Positions 35,469-45,275 are shown, counted from the stretch's first letter. The stretch is DNA of 64,000 nucleotides from Streptomyces sp. NBC_01669 (GCF_026339735.1 NZ_JAPEQG010000001.1:5828001-5892000); one strand, 5' to 3'. The notes: a model not told the origin generated them from the letters alone. Translations and numbers: made by a program.

Positions 35469-37150
35469 CCCACGACCACCACGACGAGCGCCCGCAGCTC
35501 ACCCCCGAGCAGATCGCGGCCGCACTGAACCCGGCCGCCGGGCGCAACGGCGGTGACCTCGTCGTCGAGACCCTCCAGGGCCTCGGCGCGACCACCGTCT
35601 TCGGGCTGCCCGGTCAGCACGCGCTGGGCATGTTCGACGCGCTGCGCCGCTCCTCCCTCTCGTACGTCGGGCTGCGCGTCGAGAACAACGCGGGCTTCGC
35701 CGCCGACGCGTACGGCCGGATCACCGGCGAAGTGGCGCCGCTGCTGCTCTCCACCGGGCCGGGCGCGCTCACCTCCCTCGCCGCGCTCCAGGAGGCGGCG
35801 GCCGCGTCCGCCCCCGTACTGGCCATCTCCAGCCAGATCCCGACCGCGGGTCTGGGCGGCGGCCGCCACGGCTATCTGCACGAACTCCGAGACCAGAAGG
35901 CGTCGTTCCGCGACATCGTGAAGTCGGTCCACACGGTCCGTACGGCGTCGCAGATCCCGTCCGCGATCGCCGCCGCGTGGGAGTCCGCGCTGACGGCCCC
36001 GCACGGGCCGGTCTGGATCGAGATCCCGCAGGACGTACTCCTGGCCGAGACCACCCTGCCCGCCGTCACGGCGATGGACGCCACCCCGCGCCCCCTGCAC
36101 CCGCGTCCCGAACTGACCGCCGTGGCAGCGCACCTGCTGTCGAACGCCGAACGTCCGGCGATCATCGCGGGCGGCGGAGTCGTACGCTCCGACGCGTCCG
36201 GCAAGCTGCTCGCCCTCGCGGAGAAGATCGACGCCCCGGTCGTCACCACCTTCGGCGGCAAGGGAGCGTTCCCCTGGGAGCACCCCCTCTCGCTCCAGTC
36301 CTGGCTGGAGGACCGCCACACGACGGACTTCCTCGAAGCGGCGGACGTCCTGCTGGTCATCGGCTCCGGGCTCGGCGAACTCTCCTCGAACTACCACACG
36401 TTCAACCCGCGCGGCCGGGTCATCCAGATCGAGGCGGACGCCGGGAAGCTGGAGTCCAACCATCCCGCGCTCGGCATCCACGCCGACGCCCGCGAGGCCC
36501 TCGCCGACCTCGTCGAAGCGGTCGACCGCCGTGAGGACGAGGCGGCTGCGGACCGCGTGCGAACGGTCCTCGACGCAGTACGGACACGGATCGCAGGCCA
36601 GGACCTCACGCTGGAGCAGCAGCTCATCGCCTCGGTCCGCGAGGCACTGCCCGACACGTCCCCCAGCTTCTGGGACATGACGATCCTCGCCTACTGGGCC
36701 TGGTCCGCCTTCGACGCCCGCCACCCGAACACGATGCACTCGGCGCAGGGCGCGGGCGGTCTCGGCTACGGCTTCCCGGCAGCGCTCGGCGCGGCCGCGG
36801 CCGACCGTACGAAGCCGGTCCTGGCGGTCTCCGGCGACGGCGGCGCGATGTACTCCATCGCGGAACTGGCCACGGCCCGTCAGTACGACCTGCCGGTCAC
36901 CTGGCTGATCGTCGACGACGGCGGCTACGGCATCCTGCGCGAGTACATGACGGGTGCGTTCGGCGAGGCCACGGCGACGGAACTGTCCCGCCCGGACTTC
37001 GTCGCCCTCGCCGAGTCGTTCGGCGTACCGGCGGTCCGTACGACCCCGGAGACGCTCTCCGACGACCTGGCGAAGTCCTTTGCGGAGCCCGGCCCTTCGG
37101 TGGTCGTGCTTCCGGCACTGCTGAAGATGTTCGAGCCGACGCATCTGTAG
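35465..37150 (+). CDS. Thiamine-pyrophosphate enzyme (acetolactate-synthase-like)
   Basis: The 561-residue enzyme has all three TPP-enzyme domains. The N-terminal PYR domain carries the catalytic glutamate in LRVENNAGFAADAYGR; the central FAD/ADP-binding-like domain has PAIIAGGGVVRSD; and the C-terminal PP domain has VSGDGGAMYSIAELATA and the later DDGGYGILREYM (the GDG…N-type metal site). The product could be a decarboxylase, carboligase or acetolactate-type synthase. GTGA overlap with speB implies it acts on a product of that pathway. No small regulatory subunit is present, arguing against biosynthetic acetolactate synthase. Confidence 0.88.
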   Translation: MTHDHHDERPQLTPEQIAAALNPAAGRNGGDLVVETLQGLGATTVFGLPGQHALGMFDALRRSSLSYVGLRVENNAGFAADAYGRITGEVAPLLLSTGPGALTSLAALQEAAAASAPVLAISSQIPTAGLGGGRHGYLHELRDQKASFRDIVKSVHTVRTASQIPSAIAAAWESALTAPHGPVWIEIPQDVLLAETTLPAVTAMDATPRPLHPRPELTAVAAHLLSNAERPAIIAGGGVVRSDASGKLLALAEKIDAPVVTTFGGKGAFPWEHPLSLQSWLEDRHTTDFLEAADVLLVIGSGLGELSSNYHTFNPRGRVIQIEADAGKLESNHPALGIHADAREALADLVEAVDRREDEAAADRVRTVLDAVRTRIAGQDLTLEQQLIASVREALPDTSPSFWDMTILAYWAWSAFDARHPNTMHSAQGAGGLGYGFPAALGAAAADRTKPVLAVSGDGGAMYSIAELATARQYDLPVTWLIVDDGGYGILREYMTGAFGEATATELSRPDFVALAESFGVPAVRTTPETLSDDLAKSFAEPGPSVVVLPALLKMFEPTHL

Positions 37151-37177
37151 GCCGCGGCCCCGCTAGGGTCCCGGGGC

Positions 37178-37504
37178 ATGGACTCGGAACCTCCCCTCGT
37201 CCGCGAGGTCTTCCCCGACCTCGCGGACGAGTCGGTCGCCCTTCTCGAAGACGAGGAGGAGCGACATCTGGCGATCTGCGCGTGCGATCTTCGCCTTTTT
37301 GCGGAATGTGCCTGCACGGACGATTTCTGCCAGAACTTCAGCACAGGGCCCCGTCGGAAGAGGGAGCCGTACGGAGAGGGGCACCGCGCCGTCATGCTCT
37401 CCCCGCCGGAGGGCATGCTGCTGCTCGACGCGGTGCACGCCCGGGCCAGGTACGTCGAGGTGCTCCGGCGGTCTCCGATGCGCGATCGGCGGCGAACCCC
37501 TTGA
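37178..37504 (+). CDS. Small cysteine-containing hypothetical protein
   Basis: A 108-residue soluble protein with ICACDLRLFAECACTDDFCQ, that is a C-x-C-x7-C-x-C-x4-C cysteine cluster around residues 34–51 that could bind metal. Upstream is an acidic helix (VFPDLADESVALLEDEEER). I do not recognise a family. The ATG lies 27 bases after the TPP-enzyme stop, so it may be the last gene of that transcript. The ribosome site is weak. Confidence 0.6.
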   Translation: MDSEPPLVREVFPDLADESVALLEDEEERHLAICACDLRLFAECACTDDFCQNFSTGPRRKREPYGEGHRAVMLSPPEGMLLLDAVHARARYVEVLRRSPMRDRRRTP

Positions 37505-37647
37505 ATACGCATCCCGCAGCCGGTGTCCCCGCGTCGGAATCCGGCCGTTCCGGCTGCGGCGCGTACAACTTTTCGGCCGGTCGTGAGTCATCCCTGACGG
37601 GTGTGCAGGGGGCGCACCGTACAGATCACTCAGGGGGGACACGTCTC

Positions 37648-38613
37648 ATGACGGACCAGCCTCGTATATCCCGCCGCGCGCGCACCACGCTCGCCGTCAC
37701 GCTCGCCGCGGGCATGCTCGCGCCCGTGACTCTCGCGGCCACGCCCGCCGCGGCCGCGACGCCGACCGTGAGGTGTACGTCCGGCAAGGCGGGACTCGCC
37801 GCCAAGCTGTCGACCGACATCACCGCCGCCCTCAAGGGGCGCAGGTCGACCACGGCGATCGCGCTCTACGACCGGACCACCAAGACGTCCTGCACGATGC
37901 GGTCCACGAGCACGTACGACTCCGCGAGCGTCGTGAAGGCGACCGTCCTCGCGACGCTGCTCTGGGACAACAAGAAGCACAATCGCTATCTGACGCAGCG
38001 CGAGATCAACCTCGCCACCGCCATGATCACCAAGTCCGACAACAACGCGACCACCAGCCTGTGGAAGCAGCTCGGCGTGACCAAGGTGAAGGCGTTCCTG
38101 AAGGCCGCGGGCATGACGCACACCGTGCCCGGCTCCGGTGGCTACTGGGGGCTGACCCAGATCACTGCGCAGGACGAGCTGCGGCTGCTGACGCTGCTGA
38201 CCGCCAGGAACTCCGTACTCAGCGACAACGCGCGCGCGTACGAGCTCGGCCTGATGCGCAAGGTCATCTCCTCGCAGCGCTGGGGAACGCCCGCCGGAGC
38301 CCCGTCCGGGGTGACCGTCCAGGTCAAGAACGGCTGGCTGCCGCGTGCCACGCACGGCTGGCGGGTGCACAGCATCGGTGCGTTCACCGGGAAGGGGCAC
38401 GACTACGGCATCACCGTGCTCACCCAGGACAACAAGACGATGAACGACGGCATCAACACCATCCAGGCCGTCGCCCGCGCCATCCACAAGGACCTGAATC
38501 CGGCCGCCGTGGCCAGGGCGACCGTCGCCCCGCCGGCCACGCCGCAGGAGGCGGTCCCGGCGGTGCCGGAGGCCCCTGCCGTGCCGATGCTGACGGCCAC
38601 GGCCAGGTCGTAG
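37648..38613 (+). CDS. Secreted serine hydrolase of beta-lactamase/DD-peptidase fold
   Basis: The 321-residue protein has a Tat- or Sec-like signal (PRISRRARTTLAVTLAAGML, cut near AAAATP). The three active-site elements of penicillin-recognising enzymes are present: S94-V-V-K97 (in YDSASVVKAT), S130-D131-N132 (TKSDNNATT) and K227-N228-G229 (VQVKNGWLP, replacing the usual K-T-G). The C-terminus is Pro/Ala-rich. The class A fold with KNG is typical of actinobacterial extracellular serine hydrolases of unknown substrate and does not by itself mean antibiotic resistance. The gene stands alone before the ABC exporter. Confidence 0.88.
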   Translation: MTDQPRISRRARTTLAVTLAAGMLAPVTLAATPAAAATPTVRCTSGKAGLAAKLSTDITAALKGRRSTTAIALYDRTTKTSCTMRSTSTYDSASVVKATVLATLLWDNKKHNRYLTQREINLATAMITKSDNNATTSLWKQLGVTKVKAFLKAAGMTHTVPGSGGYWGLTQITAQDELRLLTLLTARNSVLSDNARAYELGLMRKVISSQRWGTPAGAPSGVTVQVKNGWLPRATHGWRVHSIGAFTGKGHDYGITVLTQDNKTMNDGINTIQAVARAIHKDLNPAAVARATVAPPATPQEAVPAVPEAPAVPMLTATARS

Positions 38614-38767
38614 GGCGCGCCCGAGCCGCGCTCCCACCCCCAGTGCGCTCCGTCGGACGACGTACGACGGTCCTACTCCGATGGGACCGTCTTTGTAACG
38701 GCGGGATGAAATCCGCAGCTGATCGCGTTGGTGCCTTCCGGTAGAGCAGGTCGAACGGGAGGCACCG

Positions 38768-41700
38768 GTGACGGACGGCGACACGGACGCAGCACAGCAG
38801 GGCTGGGCGCGGCGACTGGGCGGTTACGCATGGCGTTATCGGCGCAATGTGCTGCTGGCGCTCGGTTCGTCGCTCGCCGGGATGGCCGTGCTGGCAGTCG
38901 TCCCGCTGATCACCAAGGTGATCATCGACGATGTCGTCGGCAACCACACGCGTTCCCTCGGCGTCTGGACCGGCCTCCTGATCGCCACCGCCGTGCTGGT
39001 GTACATCTCGACGTACATCCGCCGCTACTACGGCGGCCGGCTCGCGCTCGACGTACAGCACGATCTGCGCACCGACATGTACCGGACGCTCACCCGGCTC
39101 GACGGGAAGCGGCAGGACGAGCTGTCCACCGGGCAGGTCGTCGGGCGCGCCACCAGTGACCTGCAGCTGATCCAGGGGCTGCTGTTCATGCTCCCGATGA
39201 CGATCGGGAACGTGCTGCTGTTCCTCATCTCCCTGGTGATCATGGCGTGGCTCTCGCCGCTGCTGACCCTCGTCGCGATCGCCGTCGCCCCCGCGCTCTG
39301 GTTCATCGCCCGCCGCTCCCGCTCCCGGCTCTTCCCCGCCACCTGGTACGCCCAGGGGCAGGCCGCCGCCGTCGCCGGAGTCGTCGACGGGGCCGTCTCC
39401 GGGGTCCGGGTCGTCAAGGGGTTCGGGCAGGAGGAGCAGGAGACCGGGAAGCTGCGCGAGGTCGGGCGGAAGCTGTTCGCCGGGCGGCTGCGCACGATCC
39501 GGCTGAACTCCAGGTACACCCCCGCCCTCCAGGCCGTCCCCGCGCTCGGCCAGGTCGCGATGCTGGCGCTCGGCGGCTGGCTCGCCACTCGCGGCGAGAT
39601 CACTCTCGGTACGTTCGTCGCGTTCTCGACCTACCTCGCCCAGCTCGTCGGGCCGGTCCGGATGCTCGCCATGGTCCTCACCGTCGGGCAGCAGGCCCGC
39701 GCCGGTGTGGAGCGTGTCATCGAGCTGATCGACACCGAGCCGACCATGAAGGACGGCACGGTGGAGCTCCCCGCCGACGCCCCGGCGAGCGTCGAGTTCG
39801 ACGACGTGCGGTTCGGGTATGACCCCGAGCGGCCGGTCCTCGACGGGTTCTCGCTCACCATCGAACCCGGCGAGACCGTCGCCGTCGTCGGCGCCTCCGG
39901 CAGCGGGAAGTCCACCGTCTCCCTGCTGCTGCCCCGCTTCTACGACGTGGCGCACGGCGCCGTCCTGGTCGGCGGCCACGACGTCCGGGAGCTCACCCAG
40001 GACTCGCTGCGGGCCGCCATCGGCCTCGTACCGGAGGACAGCTTCCTCTTCTCCGACACGGTCCGCGCCAACATCGCGTACGGGCACCCGGACGCCACCC
40101 AGGAGCAGATCGAGCAGGCCGCCCGCGCCGCCCAGGCGGACGGGTTCATCGCCGATATGCCGAACGGCTACGACACCAAGGTCGGCGAGCACGGGCTCAC
40201 CCTCTCCGGCGGCCAGCGCCAGCGCGTCGCGCTCGCCCGCGCCATCCTCACCGACCCCCGGCTGCTCCTCCTCGACGACGCCACATCCGCCGTCGACGCC
40301 CGCGTCGAGCACGAGATCCACGAGGCCCTCGCCCAGGTCATGGAGGGGCGGACGACCCTCCTCATCGCCCACCGCCGCTCCACCCTCGGACTCGCCGACC
40401 GCATCGCCGTACTCGAAAAGGGCCGACTCGCCGACATCGGCACGCATGAGGAGCTGGAGCGCCGCTCCGCCCTCTACCGGCGTCTGCTCACCGACCCGGA
40501 CGAGCTGGGCGGCACCTCCCCGGGCCACCAGCCGGTGACGGCCGACACGGCCGTCGAGGACGACCGGGCGCTCCAGGAGGAGCTGGAAGCCGATTTCGAC
40601 GCCGAGCGCGGCATCAGCCCCGGACTCTGGGTCCGCAAGGAGGAGCCCCGCGACGCCGGCGCGGCCGGCATGCCCGCCACGCCCGAGCTGCTCGCCCAGG
40701 TCGAGGCGCTTCCTCCGGCCACCGACACCCCCGGGATCGACGAGGCACGCGCCGTCCGGCGCGAGGAGTCGTACGGACTTCGCCGGCTGCTGCGCGGCTT
40801 CGGGCTTCCGCTGGCGGTCAGCCTGGCGCTCGTCGCCGTCGACGCGGGCATGAGCCTGCTGCTGCCCGTACTGATCCGGCACGGCATCGACCAGGGCGTC
40901 ACGCAGATGGCGACCGGTGCGGTCTGGGCGGCGTCCGTGCTCGCCCTGCTCGTCGTGCTGGTGCAGTGGGCGGCGCAGATCGGCGAGACCCGGATGACGG
41001 GCCGCACCGGAGAGCGGGTGCTCTACTCGCTCCGGCTGAAGATCTTCGCGCAGCTCCAGCGGCTCGGTCTCGACTACTACGAGCGCGAGCTCACCGGCCG
41101 CATCATGACCCGGATGACGACGGACGTGGACGCGCTGTCCACGTTCCTCCAGACCGGTCTGGTCACGGCCTTCGTCTCCGTCGTCACGTTCTTCGGCATC
41201 ATGGGCGTGCTGCTCGTCCTCGACGTCCAGCTGGCGCTCGTCGTCTTCGCGACCCTGCCGGCGCTGGTCATCGGTACGTTCTTCTTCCGCCGCAAGAGCG
41301 TCAAGGCGTACGAGCTGGCCCGTGAGCGGATCAGCGTCGTCAACGCCGACCTCCAGGAGTCCGTCTCCGGGCTCCGGATCGTGCAGGCGTTCCGCCGCGA
41401 GAAGGACGGCGCGGAGCGGTTCGCCGACCGCAGCGACCACTACCGCGAGGCCCGGGTGCGCGGCCAGTGGCTGATCTCGGTCTACTTCCCGTTCGTGCAG
41501 CTGCTGTCGTCGGTGGCCGCGGCCGCCGTACTGATCGTCGGCGCGGGCCGCGTCGACAACGGCACGCTCACCACCGGCGCCCTCGTGGCGTATCTCCTCT
41601 ACATCGACCTCTTCTTCGCGCCCGTGCAGCAGCTCTCGCAGGTCTTCGACGGCTACCAGCAGGCCACGGTCTCCCTCGGCCGTATCCAGGAACTCCTGCG

Positions 41701-42508
41701 GGAGCCGACCTCCACCGCCGACTCCGAGGAGCCGCTGGACGTGCTGTCGCTGCGCGGCGAGATCGCGTTCGAGGACGTGACCTTCGCGTACGGCTCCGGC
41801 GACGACGAGGAAGAGGCACTCACCGGCATCAACCTGCGGATCCCGGCCGGGCAGACCGTCGCGTTCGTCGGGGAGACCGGTGCCGGGAAGTCCACCCTGG
41901 TCAAGCTCGTCGCCCGGTTCTACGACCCGACGGGCGGCCGGGTCACGGCGGACGGCGCCGATCTGCGTCGCCTCGACCTCACCGCGTACCGGCACCGGCT
42001 CGGAGTCGTACCGCAGGAGGCGTACCTCTTCGCGGGTACGGTCCGGGACGCCATCGCGTACGGGCGGCCGGACGCCACCGACGCACAGGTGGAGGCGGCG
42101 GCCCGGGCGGTCGGTGCGCACGACATGATCGCCACGCTGGACGGCGGCTATCTGCACGAGGTCGCCGAGCGGGGCCGCAACCTCTCGGCCGGCCAGCGCC
42201 AGCTGATCGCACTCGCCCGCGCCGAACTCGTCGACCCCGACATCCTGTTGCTCGACGAGGCGACCGCCTCCCTGGACCTCGCCAGCGAGGCCCTGGTCAA
42301 CCAGGCGACCGACCGGTTGACCGGCCGGCGCACCACCCTCGTCGTCGCCCACCGGCTGACCACGGCCGCCCGCGCCGACCGGGTCGTGGTGATGGATCAC
42401 GGCCGGGTCGTCGAGGACGGCACGCATGACGAACTCCTCGCCAAGGAAGGGCATTACGCCGTGCTGTGGCGCACCTTCATCGGGGAGGACGAGCGGGCGG
42501 GAGTCTGA
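38768..42508 (+). CDS. Fused heterodimer-type ABC exporter (TMD-NBD-TMD-NBD)
   Basis: The 1246-residue protein carries both halves of an ABCB-type exporter in one chain. The first half has six helices, Walker A GASGSGKST (residues 375–383), signature LSGGQRQRVALARAI, and a Walker B ending D503-D504, so the catalytic Glu is replaced by Asp. The second half starts at about residue 670 with a new six-helix domain, Walker A GETGAGKST (from 1035), signature LSAGQRQL, and a normal D-E (Glu1164). One consensus and one degenerate ATP site is the pattern of asymmetric heterodimeric multidrug/lipid exporters. Starts with GTG; monocistronic. The substrate is unknown. Confidence 0.93.
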   Translation: MTDGDTDAAQQGWARRLGGYAWRYRRNVLLALGSSLAGMAVLAVVPLITKVIIDDVVGNHTRSLGVWTGLLIATAVLVYISTYIRRYYGGRLALDVQHDLRTDMYRTLTRLDGKRQDELSTGQVVGRATSDLQLIQGLLFMLPMTIGNVLLFLISLVIMAWLSPLLTLVAIAVAPALWFIARRSRSRLFPATWYAQGQAAAVAGVVDGAVSGVRVVKGFGQEEQETGKLREVGRKLFAGRLRTIRLNSRYTPALQAVPALGQVAMLALGGWLATRGEITLGTFVAFSTYLAQLVGPVRMLAMVLTVGQQARAGVERVIELIDTEPTMKDGTVELPADAPASVEFDDVRFGYDPERPVLDGFSLTIEPGETVAVVGASGSGKSTVSLLLPRFYDVAHGAVLVGGHDVRELTQDSLRAAIGLVPEDSFLFSDTVRANIAYGHPDATQEQIEQAARAAQADGFIADMPNGYDTKVGEHGLTLSGGQRQRVALARAILTDPRLLLLDDATSAVDARVEHEIHEALAQVMEGRTTLLIAHRRSTLGLADRIAVLEKGRLADIGTHEELERRSALYRRLLTDPDELGGTSPGHQPVTADTAVEDDRALQEELEADFDAERGISPGLWVRKEEPRDAGAAGMPATPELLAQVEALPPATDTPGIDEARAVRREESYGLRRLLRGFGLPLAVSLALVAVDAGMSLLLPVLIRHGIDQGVTQMATGAVWAASVLALLVVLVQWAAQIGETRMTGRTGERVLYSLRLKIFAQLQRLGLDYYERELTGRIMTRMTTDVDALSTFLQTGLVTAFVSVVTFFGIMGVLLVLDVQLALVVFATLPALVIGTFFFRRKSVKAYELARERISVVNADLQESVSGLRIVQAFRREKDGAERFADRSDHYREARVRGQWLISVYFPFVQLLSSVAAAAVLIVGAGRVDNGTLTTGALVAYLLYIDLFFAPVQQLSQVFDGYQQATVSLGRIQELLREPTSTADSEEPLDVLSLRGEIAFEDVTFAYGSGDDEEEALTGINLRIPAGQTVAFVGETGAGKSTLVKLVARFYDPTGGRVTADGADLRRLDLTAYRHRLGVVPQEAYLFAGTVRDAIAYGRPDATDAQVEAAARAVGAHDMIATLDGGYLHEVAERGRNLSAGQRQLIALARAELVDPDILLLDEATASLDLASEALVNQATDRLTGRRTTLVVAHRLTTAARADRVVVMDHGRVVEDGTHDELLAKEGHYAVLWRTFIGEDERAGV

Positions 42509-42518
42509 ACCGCGGATC

Positions 42519-42803
42519 TCAGCGGATGCCGGAGATCTTGCCGGTCTGCAGGTCCGACTGAACGGTCAGATACGTGTACACGGGGTGCTTGCCGCCGCTC
42601 CAGGTCAGCCGCACCTTCGACCAGGTGTGACCGGCGCCGCTGTCGCCCGCGGTGACCTGGAAGGCGAGCGGTGTGTTCTGGGCGCGGAGCACTCCGTCCG
42701 CGTGGTTGCGCGCCTCCCAGGTCGGGATGTGGAGCGGGCCGCATGCAACCTTCGGATGGCCCTTCGCGTCGTACGCATGTATGCGTATGAGCCGGGCGGG
42801 CGC
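42519..42803 (-). pseudogene. C-terminal gene remnant without a start codon
   Basis: On the minus strand an open frame ends at 42519 with a protein-like sequence: HPKVACGPLHIPTWEARNHA, then FQVTAGDSGAGHTWSKVRLT, then HPVYTYLTVQSDLQTGKISG. An in-frame stop lies about 95 codons upstream, and between them no ATG or TTG and only a late GTG (inside the protein-like part) is found. Hydrophilic beta-like sequence plus the missing start suggest the 3' end of a gene whose 5' part was deleted. No family was recognised. Confidence 0.5.
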
Positions 42804-43178
42804 GAGAGTGTTCGATGGGGTTCACAACTGCTGAGCAAGCACATCGTTTTGGCGAACATGGACACGATGGGGTGAACGGTGTCACAAGCTGCGGGTATGT
42901 CCGGCGGGGTGTGCGTAACGTATTCGGTGCGATCTGGGACGCCGGGTGTGGTGTCAGCAGTCGGGGCCCCCGTGTCACCAGCGAGATGGTTCGGGGCCTC
43001 CCCGTCGCCTCCGGCCACACCCATATGGCCAGGTCGTAGGGATTCCGCCCGCCTGGGACGGACCTCATACGGGATATGCGTCGCCGACCGGGACGCGAAA
43101 GCGGAGGACCAGTGCGCCCAAGACCGTTCGGGGCGTACCGGTGAGCCGGGACTCACTCCTGCTCACTGCTCAGGAACG
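42804..43178. other. Non-coding stretch before the small secreted protein gene
   Basis: About 375 bases with several overlapping frames but no convincing protein. The composition is less GC-biased in codon position than the neighbours. It probably holds the promoter of the gene at 43179 and may mark the site of the deletion that left the remnant at 42519–42803. Confidence 0.45.
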
Positions 43179-43613
43179 GTGAGGGAACTGCTGGGAAACA
43201 GGAATGGGAAAACCGCCGGAGACGGCGGCACCGGACGACGGGTGCTGGTCCAGGTGTTCGTACTGGCACTGGTGACCGCCGTCGGGCTGGTGCTCGGCGG
43301 TCCCGGGGCCGGCAGCGCCGACGCCGCATCGTCCTGCGGCGGACGGCTCGCGAAGACCGTGACGTTCTCCACGGGGGAGGTGCGCGTCTTCAGGAGCCGC
43401 TCCTACGCCTGCGCGATCACGGTCGCGAAGAAGTCGGGCCCGCGCCGCGAGATGTCCGTCATGATCCAGGCGCGCGGCGGCCGGCCCGTCGCCGACAGCG
43501 GCAGGTTCACCAAGCAGACCGGCCGGGTGACCGTCTACGCACTGCACCGATGTGTCCGGGCCACGGGTTCCGTCGCCGGAAAATCCGGCGCCACGGGCTG
43601 GATACTCTGCTGA
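43179..43613 (+). CDS. Small secreted protein of unknown function
   Basis: The 144-residue product starts at a GTG with a charged N-terminus and a strong signal peptide (VLVQVFVLALVTAVGLVLGG, cut near ADAASS). The mature part is basic with four cysteines (SSCGGRLAK, SYACAITVAKK, LHRCVRATGS, GWILC) that may form two disulfides. No family was recognised. The GTG was chosen as the only start that keeps the signal peptide near the N-terminus; a short AGGA–start spacing is a weak point. It reads toward the S28 peptidase gene about 100 bases on. Confidence 0.6.
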   Translation: MRELLGNRNGKTAGDGGTGRRVLVQVFVLALVTAVGLVLGGPGAGSADAASSCGGRLAKTVTFSTGEVRVFRSRSYACAITVAKKSGPRREMSVMIQARGGRPVADSGRFTKQTGRVTVYALHRCVRATGSVAGKSGATGWILC

Positions 43614-43714
43614 TATTTCTGATGAAGTGACAGGAGGGGCTGGTCAGCCGGGTGTTGCACCGCTAGATTCGCGATGAATCTTGTGAATCCAGGTGAAATT
43701 CCCGGGGAGGGTGC

Positions 43715-45199
43715 ATGCGCAAGGCGCTCAGAGGTTTCCTTTCGCTCGCGGTGCTCATAGGCACGGTGAGCGCGACGGGTGCCTCCGTCGGTGCGGCCAG
43801 TGCCGCGGACGCGACCGCGATCCGGTCCGCCGGGTCCGACCGGTCCGCCGGTGCGACCGCGGACATCAAGGACCGCATCCTGGCCATACCCGGGATGAGT
43901 CTGATCGAGGAGAAGCCGTACGCCGGCTACCGCTACTTCGTTCTCAACTACACCCAGCCGATCGACCACCGGCACCCGTCCAAGGGCACGTTCCAGCAGC
44001 GCATCACCCTGCTGCACAAGGACACCTCGCGCCCGACGGTCTTCTACACCAGCGGGTACAACGTCTCCACGAACCCCAGCCGCTCCGAGCCGACCCGGAT
44101 CATCGACGGCAACCAGGTCTCGCTGGAGTACCGCTTCTTCACCCCGTCCCGTCCCGCTCCGGCCGACTGGTCGAAGCTCGACATCTGGCAGGCAGCCAGC
44201 GACCAGCACCGTGTCTTCACCGCGCTGAAGCAGATCTACTCCGCGAACTGGCTGAGCACCGGCGGTTCCAAGGGCGGCATGACCGCCACGTACTTCGAGC
44301 GCTTCTACCCGAAGGACATGGACGGCGTCGTCGCGTACGTCGCGCCGAACGACGTGGTCAACAAGGAGGACTCGGCATACGACCGGTTCTTCGAGAACGT
44401 CGGCACGAAGGAGTGCCGCGACCGGCTCGAGGGCGTGCAGCGCGAGGCACTGATCCGCCGCGAGCCGCTGGAGAAGAAGTACAAGGAGTACGCCGACACG
44501 AACGGCTACACCTTCAACACCGTCGGATCCCTCGACAAGGCGTACGAAGCCGTCGTCATGGACTACGTCTGGGCGTACTGGCAGTACAGCAAGCTCGCCG
44601 ACTGCGACACCATCCCCGCCGATGCCACGACCGCGCCCGACCAGGCGATCTGGGACTCGATCGACACCATCTCGGGCTTCTCCGCCTACGTGGACCAGGG
44701 CCTGGAGAGGTACACGCCGTACTACTACCAGGCGGGCACCCAGCTCGGTTCGCCGGACATCAAGCAGCCGTGGCTCGGCAATCTCAGCCGCTACGGATAC
44801 CAGCCGCCGCGCAACTTCGTGCCGAGCTCCATCCCGATGACGTTCGAGCCGTCGGCGATGCGGGACGTCGACACCTGGGTGAAGCACAACGCCACCCGGA
44901 TGATGTGGGTGTACGGGGAGAACGACCCGTGGGGTGCGGAGCGCTTCCGCCTCGGCACGGGCGCCCATGACAGCCACGTCTACACGGTGGCCGGCGGCAA
45001 CCACGGTTCCAATGTGGCCGGTCTCGCCGCCGACGAGAAGGCGAAGGCGACCGCCGACATCCTTCGCTGGGCGGGCGTCGCCCCGGCCGCCGTGCAGTCG
45101 GACCCGGCCGAGGCGAAGCCGCTCGCGCCGTACGACGCGCGGCTCGACAAGCGGGACGTGACGAGCGAGCGCAGGCAGGGCCCCGCGTTGCGGCCGTAG
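43715..45199 (+). CDS. Secreted S28-type serine peptidase (prolyl tri/tetrapeptidyl aminopeptidase)
   Basis: The 494-residue exopeptidase has a signal peptide (FLSLAVLIGTVSATGASVGA). The alpha/beta-hydrolase core carries nucleophile Ser185 in TGGSKGGMTATYFERFYP, the acid region in VYGENDPWGAERF and the histidine in VAGGNHGSNVAG. The N-terminal block YRYFVLNYTQPIDHRHP is typical. It resembles the Streptomyces mobaraensis/lividans PS-10-type enzymes that remove tri- or tetrapeptides from protein N-termini during extracellular proteolysis. It is followed by a perfect-arm terminator. Confidence 0.93.
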   Translation: MRKALRGFLSLAVLIGTVSATGASVGAASAADATAIRSAGSDRSAGATADIKDRILAIPGMSLIEEKPYAGYRYFVLNYTQPIDHRHPSKGTFQQRITLLHKDTSRPTVFYTSGYNVSTNPSRSEPTRIIDGNQVSLEYRFFTPSRPAPADWSKLDIWQAASDQHRVFTALKQIYSANWLSTGGSKGGMTATYFERFYPKDMDGVVAYVAPNDVVNKEDSAYDRFFENVGTKECRDRLEGVQREALIRREPLEKKYKEYADTNGYTFNTVGSLDKAYEAVVMDYVWAYWQYSKLADCDTIPADATTAPDQAIWDSIDTISGFSAYVDQGLERYTPYYYQAGTQLGSPDIKQPWLGNLSRYGYQPPRNFVPSSIPMTFEPSAMRDVDTWVKHNATRMMWVYGENDPWGAERFRLGTGAHDSHVYTVAGGNHGSNVAGLAADEKAKATADILRWAGVAPAAVQSDPAEAKPLAPYDARLDKRDVTSERRQGPALRP

Positions 45200-45218
45200 A
45201 AGGCCGGCACGGTGTGAT

Positions 45219-45258
45219 GCGTGCCGGGTCCGAACCGTGCGGTTCGGACCCGGCACGC
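45219..45258. terminator. Bidirectional terminator between S28 peptidase and GH3 genes
   Basis: Eighteen-base arms (GCGTGCCGGGTCCGAACC and complement) with a four-base loop lie between the two converging stops. Confidence 0.88.
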
Positions 45259-45275
45259 GCGCGTGGCCCGTCCGG

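Noticed and set aside
37648..38613. Acquired antibiotic-resistance beta-lactamase
   Set aside because: KNG instead of KTG, Pro/Ala tail, and core-genome context fit a generic secreted serine hydrolase.
38453..42454. 1333-residue minus-strand ORF across the ABC exporter
   Set aside because: It is the antisense of a gene with clear Walker motifs; composition is Asp/Gly/Arg/Val-rich as in high-GC shadow frames.
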